A stretch of 64,000 nucleotides of DNA from Nocardioidaceae bacterium UBA4001 (lineage in GTDB: Bacteria; Actinomycetota; Actinomycetes; Propionibacteriales; Nocardioidaceae): NCBI GenBank assembly GCA_002384855.1, contig DGBP01000042.1:5328-69327 (forward strand), read 5' to 3'. Of the stretch, positions 28,119 to 36,387 are shown in pieces. The notes beneath the pieces were generated by a model. The model saw only the letters and a program-made list of their open reading frames with translations. It was not told the origin of the DNA and ran no database searches. Within the stretch, counting starts at the first letter, position 1; each line of letters starts with the position of its first letter. The position numbers were made by a program, and so were the translations under genes.

Positions 28119-28286
28119 ATGGTGTTCGGCCTCGGTGTGTTCCTGCTGCTGCTCGGCATCGCGCTGATCGTGGTCGCGGTGTTCCGGGCGCTCGGCCACG
28201 CGTGGACCCTGGGCGCGTACGAGCTGTGGGTGCTCCCCGCCGCCGGGGTCGGCCTCGTCCTCCTCGGCAGGTGGATGATCCGGTGA
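28119..28286 (+). CDS. 55-residue membrane protein coupled to KtrB
   Basis: A short gene with two hydrophobic segments (MVFGLGVFLLLLGIALIVVA at residues 1-20; WVLPAAGVGLVLLGRW at 37-52) joined by a polar loop with one His and two Trp/Tyr. Its TGA overlaps the GTG start of ktrB by 4 bp (GTGA), and a plausible promoter lies just upstream, so it looks like the first gene of the potassium-uptake operon. No family is recognised. By position it could be an accessory subunit like KdpF of the Kdp pump, but this is inference. Confidence 0.7.
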   Translation: MVFGLGVFLLLLGIALIVVAVFRALGHAWTLGAYELWVLPAAGVGLVLLGRWMIR

Positions 28287-29650
28287 CCGCCTCGGTCGCA
28301 GCGCTCCGGCGCCGGCTACGGATCCCGTCGCTACCCCATCCCTCCCAGGTGGTCGTGACCGGCTTCGCGGCCGCGATCCTCGTCGGCACCCTCGTCCTCA
28401 TGCTCCCCGCCGCCCGAGTCGGTGAGGGCGGCGCGCCGTTCCTCGTCGCCCTCTTCACCGCGACGAGCGCCGTCTGCGTGACGGGCCTCGTCGTGGTCGA
28501 CACCCCGTCGTACTGGACCGGCTTCGGCGAGGCGGTGATCCTGCTCCTGATCCAGCTCGGTGGCCTCGGGATCATGACCGCGGCCTCTCTGCTCGGGCTG
28601 CTGGTGTCGCGGCGGATGGGCCTGCGCTCGCGGCTCACCGCCGCCGCGGAGACCAAGAGCCTCGGCATCGGCGACGTCCGCCAGGTCCTCGTCGGCGTGC
28701 TGCGGGTGACTCTGGCCTTCGAGGCCGTCACGGCGGTGCTGCTGACTTTCCGGTTCGCCCTCGGTTACGACGTACCGCTCGGCCGGGCGGCCTACCACGG
28801 GCTGTTCCACGCCGTCTCGGCCTTCAACAACGCCGGTTTCGCGCTCTACAGCGACAACCTGATGGGCTTCGTCACCGACCCGTGGGTCGCGCTGCCGATC
28901 TCGGCCGCCGTCATCGCAGGAGGGCTCGGCTTCCCGGTCATCCTCGAGCTGAGGCGCCAGCTCGGCCGACCGAAGGCCTGGAGCCTCCACACCAAGCTCA
29001 CCGTGATGATGACGGCTGTCCTGCTCGTCGGCGGCACGGTGTTCGTCACCGCGTCGGAGTGGTCCAACCCCGGGACGCTCGGCCCGCTGGACCCGGCCGG
29101 TCGGCTGCTGGCCGGGTTCTTCCAGGGGGTGATGCCGCGGACGGCCGGCTTCAACAGCCTCGACACCGCGCAGATGTACGACGGCACGCTCCTCGGCACG
29201 ATCGTGCTGATGTTCATCGGTGGCGGCTCGGCCGGTACCGCAGGAGGCATCAAGGTCACCACCTTCGTGATCCTTCTCCTTGCGATCTACGCCGAGGTGC
29301 GTGGCGAGTCCTCGGTCAACGCCTTCGACCGCCGTATCGGCAGCCGTGTCCAGCGTCAGGCCCTCACCGTCGCGCTCCTGGCGGTCGCCTCTGTCGTGGT
29401 CTCCGCCCTGGTGATCATGGAGATGACCGAGCATGCGCTCACCGACGTGCTGTTCGAGGTGACCTCGGCGTTCGCGACGGTCGGCCTGTCCACGGGGATC
29501 ACCGCCGACCTGCCCGGCGCGGCCCAGCTCCTGCTCGTGATGCTCATGTTCGTGGGCAGGCTGGGACCCATCACGTTCGCCTCGGCGCTGGCCCTGCGGG
29601 ACCGCCGGCGTCTCTACCAGCTACCGGAAGGACGGCCGATCATTGGCTAG
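28283..29650 (+). CDS. ktrB: KtrB/TrkH family potassium uptake channel subunit
   Basis: A 455-residue inner-membrane protein with four M1-P-M2 repeats. The four pore loops are visible: ATSAVCVTGLVVVD, VSAFNNAGFALYSD, MPRTAGFNSLDTAQ and SAFATVGLSTGITA, each with the filter glycine. GGGSAGTAGGIKVTTF is the intramembrane gating loop after the third repeat's M2. Start is a GTG at 28283 overlapping the small gene upstream; the frame's earlier ATG lies within that gene. The ktrA gene overlaps its end. Confidence 0.92.
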   Translation: MTASVAALRRRLRIPSLPHPSQVVVTGFAAAILVGTLVLMLPAARVGEGGAPFLVALFTATSAVCVTGLVVVDTPSYWTGFGEAVILLLIQLGGLGIMTAASLLGLLVSRRMGLRSRLTAAAETKSLGIGDVRQVLVGVLRVTLAFEAVTAVLLTFRFALGYDVPLGRAAYHGLFHAVSAFNNAGFALYSDNLMGFVTDPWVALPISAAVIAGGLGFPVILELRRQLGRPKAWSLHTKLTVMMTAVLLVGGTVFVTASEWSNPGTLGPLDPAGRLLAGFFQGVMPRTAGFNSLDTAQMYDGTLLGTIVLMFIGGGSAGTAGGIKVTTFVILLLAIYAEVRGESSVNAFDRRIGSRVQRQALTVALLAVASVVVSALVIMEMTEHALTDVLFEVTSAFATVGLSTGITADLPGAAQLLLVMLMFVGRLGPITFASALALRDRRRLYQLPEGRPIIG

Positions 29651-30317
29651 ACGCAACAGGGAGACGCGGGCCCCCGGGACGGTGGTCATCGGGCTCGGCC
29701 GCTTCGGGAAGTCCCTCGCCCTCGAACTCGTGGCCGAGGGCACCGAGGTGCTCGGCATCGACGAGGACCCCAAGACCGTGCAGCGGCTCGCCGGCCGGCT
29801 CACCCACGTGGTCGAAGCCGACTCGACCAACGAGGAGGCGCTGCGGCAGCTGTCGGTGCACGAGTTCGACAAGGCGGTGGTGGGCATCGGATCGAACCTC
29901 GAGGCCAGCATCCTGACGTGCTCGATCCTCGTGAACTTCGGGATCAGGAACATCTGGGCCAAGGCGATCTCGAACTCGCACGCACGGATCCTCACCCAGC
30001 TCGGCGTCCACCACGTCGTCCGCCCCGAGCACGACATGGGCATGCGGGTGGCCCACCTGGTGCGCGGCCGGATGCTGGACTACATCGAGTTCGACGACGG
30101 CTACGCCATCGTCAAGACCGAGCCGCCGGCGTCGATCTACGGGCTGCCGCTGGGGGAGTCGCGGGTGCGGTCGAGGTACGGCGTCACGATCGTCGGCATC
30201 AAGCGCACGGGCCAGGACTTCACCCACGCCACCCCGGAGACGGTCGTGGAGCAGGGGGACCTGATCATCGTCTCGGGGCCGGAGACCGGGGTGGAGCGCT
30301 TCAGCAACCTGGACTGA
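29643..30317 (+). CDS. ktrA: KtrA/TrkA-type RCK regulatory subunit
   Basis: A 224-residue cytosolic ring subunit that gates KtrB. RCK_N Rossmann domain at residues ~12-130 (VVIGLGRFGKSLALEL nucleotide loop; acidic IDEDP at the end of beta2) and RCK_C domain at ~145-224 (VVEQGDLIIVSGPE). The single-RCK length is that of KtrA, not the double TrkA. It starts at a TTG 8 bp inside ktrB, with GGAAGGA placed about 10 bp before it. Confidence 0.9.
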   Translation: MARRNRETRAPGTVVIGLGRFGKSLALELVAEGTEVLGIDEDPKTVQRLAGRLTHVVEADSTNEEALRQLSVHEFDKAVVGIGSNLEASILTCSILVNFGIRNIWAKAISNSHARILTQLGVHHVVRPEHDMGMRVAHLVRGRMLDYIEFDDGYAIVKTEPPASIYGLPLGESRVRSRYGVTIVGIKRTGQDFTHATPETVVEQGDLIIVSGPETGVERFSNLD

Positions 30318-30342
30318 GCAGCGCCGCCCGCGGTGGGCCGCG

Positions 30343-30726
30343 TCAGGGGTGCCGCTCCTCGGGCAGCGGCAGCCGTGGGACGCCGCCGAGCCGCCGGAGG
30401 TACCGCACGTCCGCGGCGTGGGAGTCGAGCGTGGCCCACAGCGCCTTGTGCGCCGACCAGGGCAGCGGCTCGTCGCCGTGGTGCCAGGAGCTGCCGAAGC
30501 CGATCCAGACCGGGGTCCAGTCGGCTGCGAGGTCCCACGCCCCGCGGTGCTTGTCGAGCAGGCGGCGCCGGACCTGGAACGCCATGCGCGGTCCGTCGGT
30601 GCAGATCGGCGCCGTCCTCACCGGCCACAGCCGCAGGTCCTGCGACATCAGCTCCAGCTCGAGGTCGCCCAGGATGCGCGGGCACACGAGAGCGGTCGCG
30701 ACGTTCTCGTGCCGGACGCGTCTCAT
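30343..30726 (-). CDS. Hypothetical protein
   Basis: A 127-residue cytosolic protein starting MRRVRHENVATALVCPRILG, rich in Trp and Arg, without signal or membrane segments. Internal WIGFGSSWHHGDEPLPWSAH is unusual but matches no family I know. Coding-type GC bias supports a real gene. Tail to tail with ktrA across 25 bp. Confidence 0.6.
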   Translation of the reverse strand: MRRVRHENVATALVCPRILGDLELELMSQDLRLWPVRTAPICTDGPRMAFQVRRRLLDKHRGAWDLAADWTPVWIGFGSSWHHGDEPLPWSAHKALWATLDSHAADVRYLRRLGGVPRLPLPEERHP

Positions 30727-30955
30727 GCCCAGCACGCTAACCCCGGCCACCGACTTCGGTCAGCCGCTTCGCGCAGCCCGCGGACGAGGCCGGCGGGGTC
30801 GGTCGGCAGGGAGGTCGGACCCCCGCCTCGATCGAGAAATGTGAGCCACGTCACATTCCCCGACCGTGCCCTGGAAGGCCCTGCGTCGTTGGGCAGGTCA
30901 GCCGACTCCTCCGTCGCCGGCACCGCGCCGCAGCACCCCCAGAAATGGAAGTTCC

Positions 30956-32209
30956 TTGAAGAAGAACCTCGCCCGGCTGGGCGCCCTCAGTGCCTCGACC
31001 ACCCTCGCGCTCATGGCAACCGGATCGGCGTGGGCAGCGCCCGTCGTCGCCCGCGCCGACGCCAACGCGATCACGCTGTCCATCGGCGGCAACGCCGGCG
31101 GGTCCGGCCAGGTCACGGCGACCAACGACGGCACGGGCGAGCGCAAGGAGGGCGAGACGACCCCGCCGATCTCGGTGCTCGGCAACCAGGACCTGCTCAA
31201 CGCCGGGGTGCTCCAGCAGGACGCCGCCGCCCAGGTGCAGGACGGCGTCGGCGTCTCCGCGGCGTGCGCCGGCGTCGCAGGCGAGGGCGCGAGTGTCGCC
31301 GAGGTCGGAGACTCCAACTGCCTCTTCCCGGGTCAGCCCGTGGGCGTGACGATCGCCAACCTCGACCTGACCGGCGCGGTCCTCGTGAACCCGGAGTCGG
31401 CGCTCGCCGACCTGAACGCGATCGGTGACCCGCTCATGGAGCAGCTCGTCGGCCCCCTGACCGCCGCCCTCTCCGAGGGCCTCGCGCCGCTCGGGGAGAC
31501 CGGGCTGGTGGGCAGCTTCAGCGTGATCGAGGAGCGGTGTGTGGCCTCCCCGGGCACGGCCCAGGCGTCCGCCGACCTCGTCGACGCGCAGCTGACCCTG
31601 TCGGTCGCCGGTGAGAGCGTGCCGGTCGTGAACCTCCCCGTGCACCCCGAGCCGAACACCAAGGTCGTCACCGACCTCGACCAGGTCGTCAACCTCGCCG
31701 TCGACGCGGTCGAGGAGGACCTGCGCAGCACCCTCGAGGGCGCCCTGGCCGACCTCACCGGGGTCACCGACGAGCTCCAGACCCAGATCGTCGACACGCT
31801 GGTCGCCGAGGTCTCCGACAACCTCGCTCCCGTCGAGGAGAACATCCTCGACATCACCCTCAACGCGCAAAGCCGCCCCGCGCCCGACGCGATCGCGGCC
31901 ACGGCGCTGGACCTCGAGCTCCTGCCGGCTGCCGCCGAGCTCGCCGACGGCCCGCTGGTCGACCTGCAGATCGGCAACGTGGAGTGCGGCCCGACCGGGG
32001 TCGTCCAGACCGCTGCGACGCCGTCCTCCGGCAACGGTGGCGATGGCGGTAACGACCGTGCCGGGGCGGCCGACGACCTGCCCGAGGTGCCGACCGTGGT
32101 CGACGCCGGTGCGGGTGTCTCCTCCGGGCCCGACGTCGCCGCGGGCGTCCTCGTCCTGGCCGGTGTGGCCGGGCTGGTCGGCTACCGCCGCCTCGTCGCC
32201 GGCCGGTAG
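30956..32209 (+). CDS. Secreted cell-surface protein with C-terminal anchor segment
   Basis: A 417-residue exported protein. A basic start (LKKNLARLGALSASTTLALM) forms a signal peptide with cleavage near AWAAP. The mature part is acidic and repetitive, with Asp/Ala-rich helices (VVNLAVDAVEEDLRSTLEGA) and three cysteines. It ends in a Gly/Ser linker, LPEVPTV, a hydrophobic helix and YRRLVAGR: the layout of a sortase-sorted protein but with no classical LPxTG. The likely start is a TTG at 30956 after TGGAAG. A sortase gene lies 11 bp downstream, so this is its probable substrate. Confidence 0.75.
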   Translation: MKKNLARLGALSASTTLALMATGSAWAAPVVARADANAITLSIGGNAGGSGQVTATNDGTGERKEGETTPPISVLGNQDLLNAGVLQQDAAAQVQDGVGVSAACAGVAGEGASVAEVGDSNCLFPGQPVGVTIANLDLTGAVLVNPESALADLNAIGDPLMEQLVGPLTAALSEGLAPLGETGLVGSFSVIEERCVASPGTAQASADLVDAQLTLSVAGESVPVVNLPVHPEPNTKVVTDLDQVVNLAVDAVEEDLRSTLEGALADLTGVTDELQTQIVDTLVAEVSDNLAPVEENILDITLNAQSRPAPDAIAATALDLELLPAAAELADGPLVDLQIGNVECGPTGVVQTAATPSSGNGGDGGNDRAGAADDLPEVPTVVDAGAGVSSGPDVAAGVLVLAGVAGLVGYRRLVAGR

Positions 32210-32220
32210 GTGATCGGGTC

Positions 32221-32865
32221 GTGACGCTGCGCGTGGACCGCGGTCGTCGCACCGCCTGGCTGGCCGGAGCCGCCGCCCTGGCCCTCGTGGCGCTGGTCGC
32301 CTTCCTGGTCCTGCCTTCCGGCCAGGGATCCACCGCGGCGCCCGACCCGGGCATCACCGAGCAGAGCACCCTGCGACCGGTCGAGCCCCGGCCGGACGGC
32401 CGTCCCCCGAACCGGCTCGTCGTCCCTTCCCTCGGCCTCACGGCGCCGCTCGAGCCGATCGAGGTGACCCCCGCCGGCGTGCTCACCCCTCCCGACGACG
32501 GCGACGTCGTGGGGTGGTGGCGGCGCAGTGCCCAGCCGGGCGCTCGGCAGGGGCAGACGGTCGTCACCGGCCACACCTTCCGCTCCGGACCCGCCGCGAT
32601 GAACGAGCTGGGGACGGTTGACGAGGGCAGCGTGGTCCGGGTGCACGACGACGGCGTGGTGGTCGAGTACCGCGTCACCGGTGTCGTGAAGTACTCCGTC
32701 GACAAGGTCGCCGACAAGGCCTACGACCTCTTCGCCCAGGACCGCGGCGACGGGCGGCTGGTCATGGTCACCTGCACCGACTACGTCGACGGCGACTACC
32801 GGAGCAACGTGATCGTCTTCGCCGAGCCGGTCGGCCAGGCCGAAAAGGCCCGACGCGTCGCCTGA
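32221..32865 (+). CDS. Class F-like sortase
   Basis: A 214-residue membrane-anchored transpeptidase: N-terminal signal-anchor (WLAGAAALALVALVAFLVLP, residues 13-32), linker, and catalytic domain with His118 (VVTGHTF), Cys185 (MVTCTDY) and Arg194 (GDYRSNVIVF). It attaches surface proteins to the wall or to each other. GTG start 11 bp after the surface protein gene, so the pair is likely a dedicated sortase-substrate unit. A hairpin follows. The precise sortase class is an estimate from motif and length. Confidence 0.88.
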   Translation: MTLRVDRGRRTAWLAGAAALALVALVAFLVLPSGQGSTAAPDPGITEQSTLRPVEPRPDGRPPNRLVVPSLGLTAPLEPIEVTPAGVLTPPDDGDVVGWWRRSAQPGARQGQTVVTGHTFRSGPAAMNELGTVDEGSVVRVHDDGVVVEYRVTGVVKYSVDKVADKAYDLFAQDRGDGRLVMVTCTDYVDGDYRSNVIVFAEPVGQAEKARRVA

Positions 32866-32872
32866 CCCGCCG

Positions 32873-32924
32873 CCCTCTTGTCGACCGAGGTGTAACGCTC
32901 CACACACCACGGTCGATAAGAGGG
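32873..32924 (+). terminator. Hairpin after the sortase gene
   Basis: Inverted repeat CCCTCTTGTCGACCG / CGGTCGATAAGAGGG (15 bp with one G-T pair) around a 22-nt loop, starting 7 bp after the sortase stop. Probably a terminator; because the loop is long, it could also be an operator of the following gene. Confidence 0.6.
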
Positions 32925-32964
32925 CACGGGGTGTGCACGACGGCACCCGCCGGCAGGAGGACGG

Positions 32965-33330
32965 ATGGAACTGGGGTTCGCAGCTGTGGCTGAATCACTG
33001 GCGTACGAGTTCGAGTCCCTGCGGAGCAGCACGGTCATCAAGGTGCTCACCGAGTGCGTGGAGGAGTTCCCGAACAACGGCCCGCACTTCATCGAGCAGG
33101 CCGCCCGGGCGCGCCTCCTCGGCTACGCCCCGCCGACCCTCGCCCCCGCGTGGCCGTCCCACGCGCCCGACGCCCTCGACGTCTCGCTCCACGACAACGA
33201 GCTCGCCCACGAGGTCGAGCTGACCGCCGGCCTGATGGTGGCGGCCAACGAGTCGAGCACCCGCCTGGCGGTCGAGGAGATCGACCACCTCCTGGGCGTG
33301 GGCCGAAGCCCGATCCCGCACCAGCGCTGA
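32965..33330 (+). CDS. Small protein with three-helix-bundle dimerisation-like domain
   Basis: A 121-residue cytosolic protein starting at an ATG behind AGGAGG. Residues ~9-50 (YEFESLRSSTVIKVLTECVE, then EFPNNGPHFIEQAARARLLG) resemble the short three-helix dimerisation domain found in many actinobacterial proteins. The rest (LAHEVELTAGLMVAANESST) is helical with no known family. Possibly regulatory; function unknown. Confidence 0.65.
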   Translation: MELGFAAVAESLAYEFESLRSSTVIKVLTECVEEFPNNGPHFIEQAARARLLGYAPPTLAPAWPSHAPDALDVSLHDNELAHEVELTAGLMVAANESSTRLAVEEIDHLLGVGRSPIPHQR

Positions 33331-33436
33331 CCGGGCCTTTCCTCTCACCCGGGACGATTCCGGCCAAAACGCTTCCCCTGAGCCTCTGCGTCTGCGAAGG
33401 TGTTCCGCGGCGGGGGCCAAGGGAGGCAGACGAAGC

Positions 33437-34033
33437 GTGGACGACCACGACTTCGAGCGGCACCTCGCCGCTGCGAAGCAGGGAGACGAAGGCGCCTTCG
33501 TCGTGCTCTTCCGATCGGTCCAGCCGCTGCTCCTGCGCTACCTCCGCACGGTCGGCGGTCCGCTCGCCGAGGACGTCGCCGCCGACACCTGGGTCAGCAT
33601 CGTCCGGGGCCTCGAACGCTTCAGCGGTAACGAGACCGGCTGGCGGGCTTGGGTGTTCACGATCGCGCGAGCCAGGCTCCGCGACGCACAGCGCAAGGCC
33701 GCTCGCACGCCGGTCCCGGTCGACGTCGCGTCGGTGTACGCCGGTGTCGCCGACGGCGCCGACGTCGAGGCCATGGTCGAGGAGATCTTCTCCACCGAGG
33801 CCGCGCTCGACGTCATCGCGCAGCTGCCGCCGGACCAGGCCGAGGTGGTCCTGCTCCGCCACGTCGCCGGGCTCGACGTCGCCCACACCGCCGAGGTGCT
33901 CGGCAAGAGACCCGGCGCGGTACGCGTGGCCGCCCACCGCGGCCTGAAGCGGTTGGCCGGACTGATGTCCCCCGTGCCGGAGACCCCCGAGAGCCAACCG
34001 TGTAACGGCGAGCGGCACAGCGTCGATTACTGA
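33437..34033 (+). CDS. ECF-type RNA polymerase sigma factor
   Basis: A 198-residue sigma-70 factor of the extracytoplasmic-function kind. Region 2 spans residues ~15-85 (FRSVQPLLLRYLRTVGGPLA; EDVAADTWVSIVRGLERF; WRAWVFTIARARLRDAQRK) and region 4 spans ~120-170 (LPPDQAEVVLLRHVAGLDVA; HTAEVLGKRPGAVRVAAHRG). GTG start. The next gene, 5 bp downstream, encodes a one-helix membrane protein that may be its anti-sigma factor, although it lacks a zinc-finger motif. Confidence 0.92.
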   Translation: MDDHDFERHLAAAKQGDEGAFVVLFRSVQPLLLRYLRTVGGPLAEDVAADTWVSIVRGLERFSGNETGWRAWVFTIARARLRDAQRKAARTPVPVDVASVYAGVADGADVEAMVEEIFSTEAALDVIAQLPPDQAEVVLLRHVAGLDVAHTAEVLGKRPGAVRVAAHRGLKRLAGLMSPVPETPESQPCNGERHSVDY

Positions 34034-34038
34034 ACAAG

Positions 34039-34743
34039 ATGTCGACACACCGTTCCCACCCCGACCTCGCGGCCGACCAGCGCGTCGAGCTGCTGCTCGC
34101 GGCTGCCGGCGCGCCCTCCGAAGCCGGTCGCCAGCCCGGCGAGGCCGATGCCGTGGCTGCCTTCCGGCAGGTCGTCGGGCTGCCCGGCCGCGCGCCGTCC
34201 CTGGCCCCCCGGCGAGCCGGCGCAGCGGCGGCGCTCAGCGCACTGCTCCTCCTCGGTGGCGGCATGACCGCTGCCGCGGTCTCCGGATCGCTGCCCGCCC
34301 CGGCGCAGGACACCGCGCGCTCCTGGCTGGAGCAGGTGGGTGTCGAGGTGCCGGGTGGCGTCGGAGGTACGACGGTGCCGGTGGGTGCCTCGGAGGACGA
34401 GTCCGCGGACGACCACGAGACGTCCACCGACGGCGACGCCGCGAAGCCGTCGGACGGAGCGGCTGGACCCCACGACGCTGACCGCCCCGACGCAGCGGCG
34501 AAAGGCCATGAGGTCTCCCGTACGGCGCGCGACCCCGAGCTCACCGGTCCTGACAAGGGGGCGGCGGTCTCCGAGCTCGCCTCCGACGGCCGCAGCCGAG
34601 CCGCGCAGCAGCACGGGGCCGGTCACGGCCAGGAAGGTCCTGACGTGTCGGCCGGCCGTGAGTCCTCCGTGGACGTCCCGGGTGCCCAGCAGAGCTCGCA
34701 GCAGGCCCCTGCGGCACCTCACGACGGCGGCAACCAGGACTGA
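34039..34743 (+). CDS. Single-pass membrane protein, putative anti-sigma partner
   Basis: A 234-residue protein: ~60 cytosolic residues (RVELLLAAAGAPSEAGRQPG), one transmembrane helix at residues ~55-78 (AGAAAALSALLLLGGGMTAA), and a long, acidic, low-complexity extracellular tail rich in Asp, Glu, Ser, Gln and Ala. The layout is that of an anti-sigma factor, and it follows the ECF sigma gene by 5 bp, but no HxxxCxxC motif is present. Role inferred from position. Confidence 0.75.
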   Translation: MSTHRSHPDLAADQRVELLLAAAGAPSEAGRQPGEADAVAAFRQVVGLPGRAPSLAPRRAGAAAALSALLLLGGGMTAAAVSGSLPAPAQDTARSWLEQVGVEVPGGVGGTTVPVGASEDESADDHETSTDGDAAKPSDGAAGPHDADRPDAAAKGHEVSRTARDPELTGPDKGAAVSELASDGRSRAAQQHGAGHGQEGPDVSAGRESSVDVPGAQQSSQQAPAAPHDGGNQD

Positions 34744-34757
34744 CCCGTAGACGTGAC

Positions 34758-34790
34758 GAGGGGCCGGCAGCATCGCGCTGCCGGCCCCTC
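34758..34790. terminator. Bidirectional terminator between convergent genes
   Basis: Perfect 14-bp stem GAGGGGCCGGCAGC / GCTGCCGGCCCCTC with a 5-nt ATCGC loop, midway between the sigma-operon stop (34743) and the coxG stop (34803). The strongest hairpin in this region. Confidence 0.8.
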
Positions 34791-34802
34791 GCCTGTCGTC
34801 GG

Positions 34803-35528
34803 TCAGCCTCTGCGCCGGCGCAGCAGCCACCTGAGGACCACCAGCACGAGGAACGCCCCGGCGATCTGCTTGCCGTAGGTCTTCATGAGGACCGGCAGCA
34901 CCGTCGCACCGAGGTCGAGGGCCTCCGGCTCCTGGGCGTGCTTGCCGGCGCCCGCCGTGGAGGGCCGGGTCGGCTCGGCGGACGGTGCCGCCTCGCCCGC
35001 CGGAGCCGTCGGCACACCTGCCGCGGTAGCGGCCGGGGCCCCCGCGGCCCCCGCGGCCCCCGCTGCCCCCGCCGGAGCCTCCGGGGCACCGACCTTCGAC
35101 TCCAGGCACGTGACGAACTGCTGGAGCAGCTTGTTGGAGACGTCCTCGATCATGCCGCGACCGAACTGCGCGGGCTTGCCCGTGATCGACAGGTCGGTGA
35201 GCACGGTGACCTCGGTGCGGCCTCCGCCGGCGTCGGCCATCGAGGCGGTGACGGTCGCTCCGGCGGTGCCGTTGCCCCGCTTGTCCTTGCCCTTGGCCTC
35301 GACGACGAACCGGTGCGCCGACTCGTCACGCTCGACGAAGGTCCCGCTGCCGTTGTAGACCAGGGAGATCGGGCCGAGCTTGACCTTGACCGACCCCGAG
35401 AACTCGTCACCTTCCGCGGAGGTGACGCTGGCGCCCGGGAAGCAGTTCGCGACGTCGGCGATGTCGATGAACGTCCGCCAGGTCTCGTCGACGCTTGCGG
35501 GGACGGTGAACGAGTGGGTCAGGTCCAC
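34803..35528 (-). CDS. coxG: CoxG-like SRPBCC protein with membrane tail
   Basis: A 241-residue protein. Residues ~1-145 form the SRPBCC/CoxG domain (FTVPASVDETWRTFIDIADV; CFPGASVTSAEGDEFSGSVK; ITGKPAQFGRGMIEDVSNKL). An Ala/Pro-rich linker leads to a C-terminal membrane helix (IAGAFLVLVVLRWLL) and a basic end. In carboxydotrophs CoxG helps anchor or recruit the CO dehydrogenase to the membrane. Here it is the last gene of the cluster, 4 bp after coxM, suggesting the same job for this form II enzyme. Confidence 0.88.
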   Translation of the reverse strand: MDLTHSFTVPASVDETWRTFIDIADVANCFPGASVTSAEGDEFSGSVKVKLGPISLVYNGSGTFVERDESAHRFVVEAKGKDKRGNGTAGATVTASMADAGGGRTEVTVLTDLSITGKPAQFGRGMIEDVSNKLLQQFVTCLESKVGAPEAPAGAAGAAGAAGAPAATAAGVPTAPAGEAAPSAEPTRPSTAGAGKHAQEPEALDLGATVLPVLMKTYGKQIAGAFLVLVVLRWLLRRRRG

Positions 35529-35532
35529 GTCG

Positions 35533-36387
35533 TCACGCCCCCGCCGCCGCGAGCACGGCCCTCCGGGTCAGCACGGTCGCCACGTGGCGCCGGTAGTCGG
35601 CGTCGCCGTTGAGGTCCGACGGCGGGTGGGTGCCCTCCGTCGCCGACGCCGCAGCCGCGCGGACCGCCTCGTCGGTGGCCGGCTGCCCGGCGAGTGCGGC
35701 CTCGACCGAGCGGGCACGCAGGGGGGTCAGCCCCATGTTGGTCAGCCCGACCCGGGCCTCGGCAATCGTCCCGCCCTCGGTGCGCACCGCCGCGGCGACG
35801 GCCACGATCGGCCACTGGTGGTGCACCCGCACGAACTTCTCGTAGTGCGCGCCCCACCCGGTGAACTTGGGGACCCGCACCTCCGTGAGCAGCTCGCCGT
35901 CCTCGATGACCGTGGTCAGCAGCCCCTGGAAGAAGTCGTCGGCCGCGACAGTGCGCGAGCCGCCGGCTCCGGCGATCGTGAAGGTCGCCCCCATCGCCAG
36001 CACCGGTGCGCCGAGGTCGCCGGCGGGGTCGGCGTGGGCGAGTGCCCCGCCGAAGGTGCCGCGGTGCCGGACCTGTGGGTCCGCGAGCTGCTCGATGGCC
36101 TTGACCAGCAAGGTGGCGTGCTCGTTGACCAGCGGGTCGTGGAACACCTCGGAGTGCGTCGTCATCGCACCGATGACGATCGCGTCGCCGTCGTCGCGGA
36201 CCCCGCGCAGCGACTCGATCCGACCGAGGTCCACCACGAGGGACGGCGCGTTGAGGCGCATCCGCAGGACCGGGAGGAGGCTCTGTCCCCCCGCGAGCAC
36301 CTTGGCGTCCTCGCCACCCTCGGCGAGGGCGGCGAGCGCGTCCTCGACCGTCGTCGGTGCGACGTACTCGAACTGTGCGGGGATCAT
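35533..36387 (-). CDS. coxM: FAD-binding medium subunit of a molybdenum hydroxylase
   Basis: A 284-residue CoxM/CutM-type subunit that carries FAD and passes electrons from the molybdenum site to the acceptor. MIPAQFEYVAPTTVEDALAA, the FAD loops AGGQSLLPVLRMRLN and RHRGTFGGALAHADPAGD, and the C-terminal CO_deh_flav_C domain (from ~residue 175) are clear. Its ATG overlaps the coxL stop by 4 bp. The open frame above 36387 is coxL sequence read in another frame. Confidence 0.93.
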   Translation of the reverse strand: MIPAQFEYVAPTTVEDALAALAEGGEDAKVLAGGQSLLPVLRMRLNAPSLVVDLGRIESLRGVRDDGDAIVIGAMTTHSEVFHDPLVNEHATLLVKAIEQLADPQVRHRGTFGGALAHADPAGDLGAPVLAMGATFTIAGAGGSRTVAADDFFQGLLTTVIEDGELLTEVRVPKFTGWGAHYEKFVRVHHQWPIVAVAAAVRTEGGTIAEARVGLTNMGLTPLRARSVEAALAGQPATDEAVRAAAASATEGTHPPSDLNGDADYRRHVATVLTRRAVLAAAGA

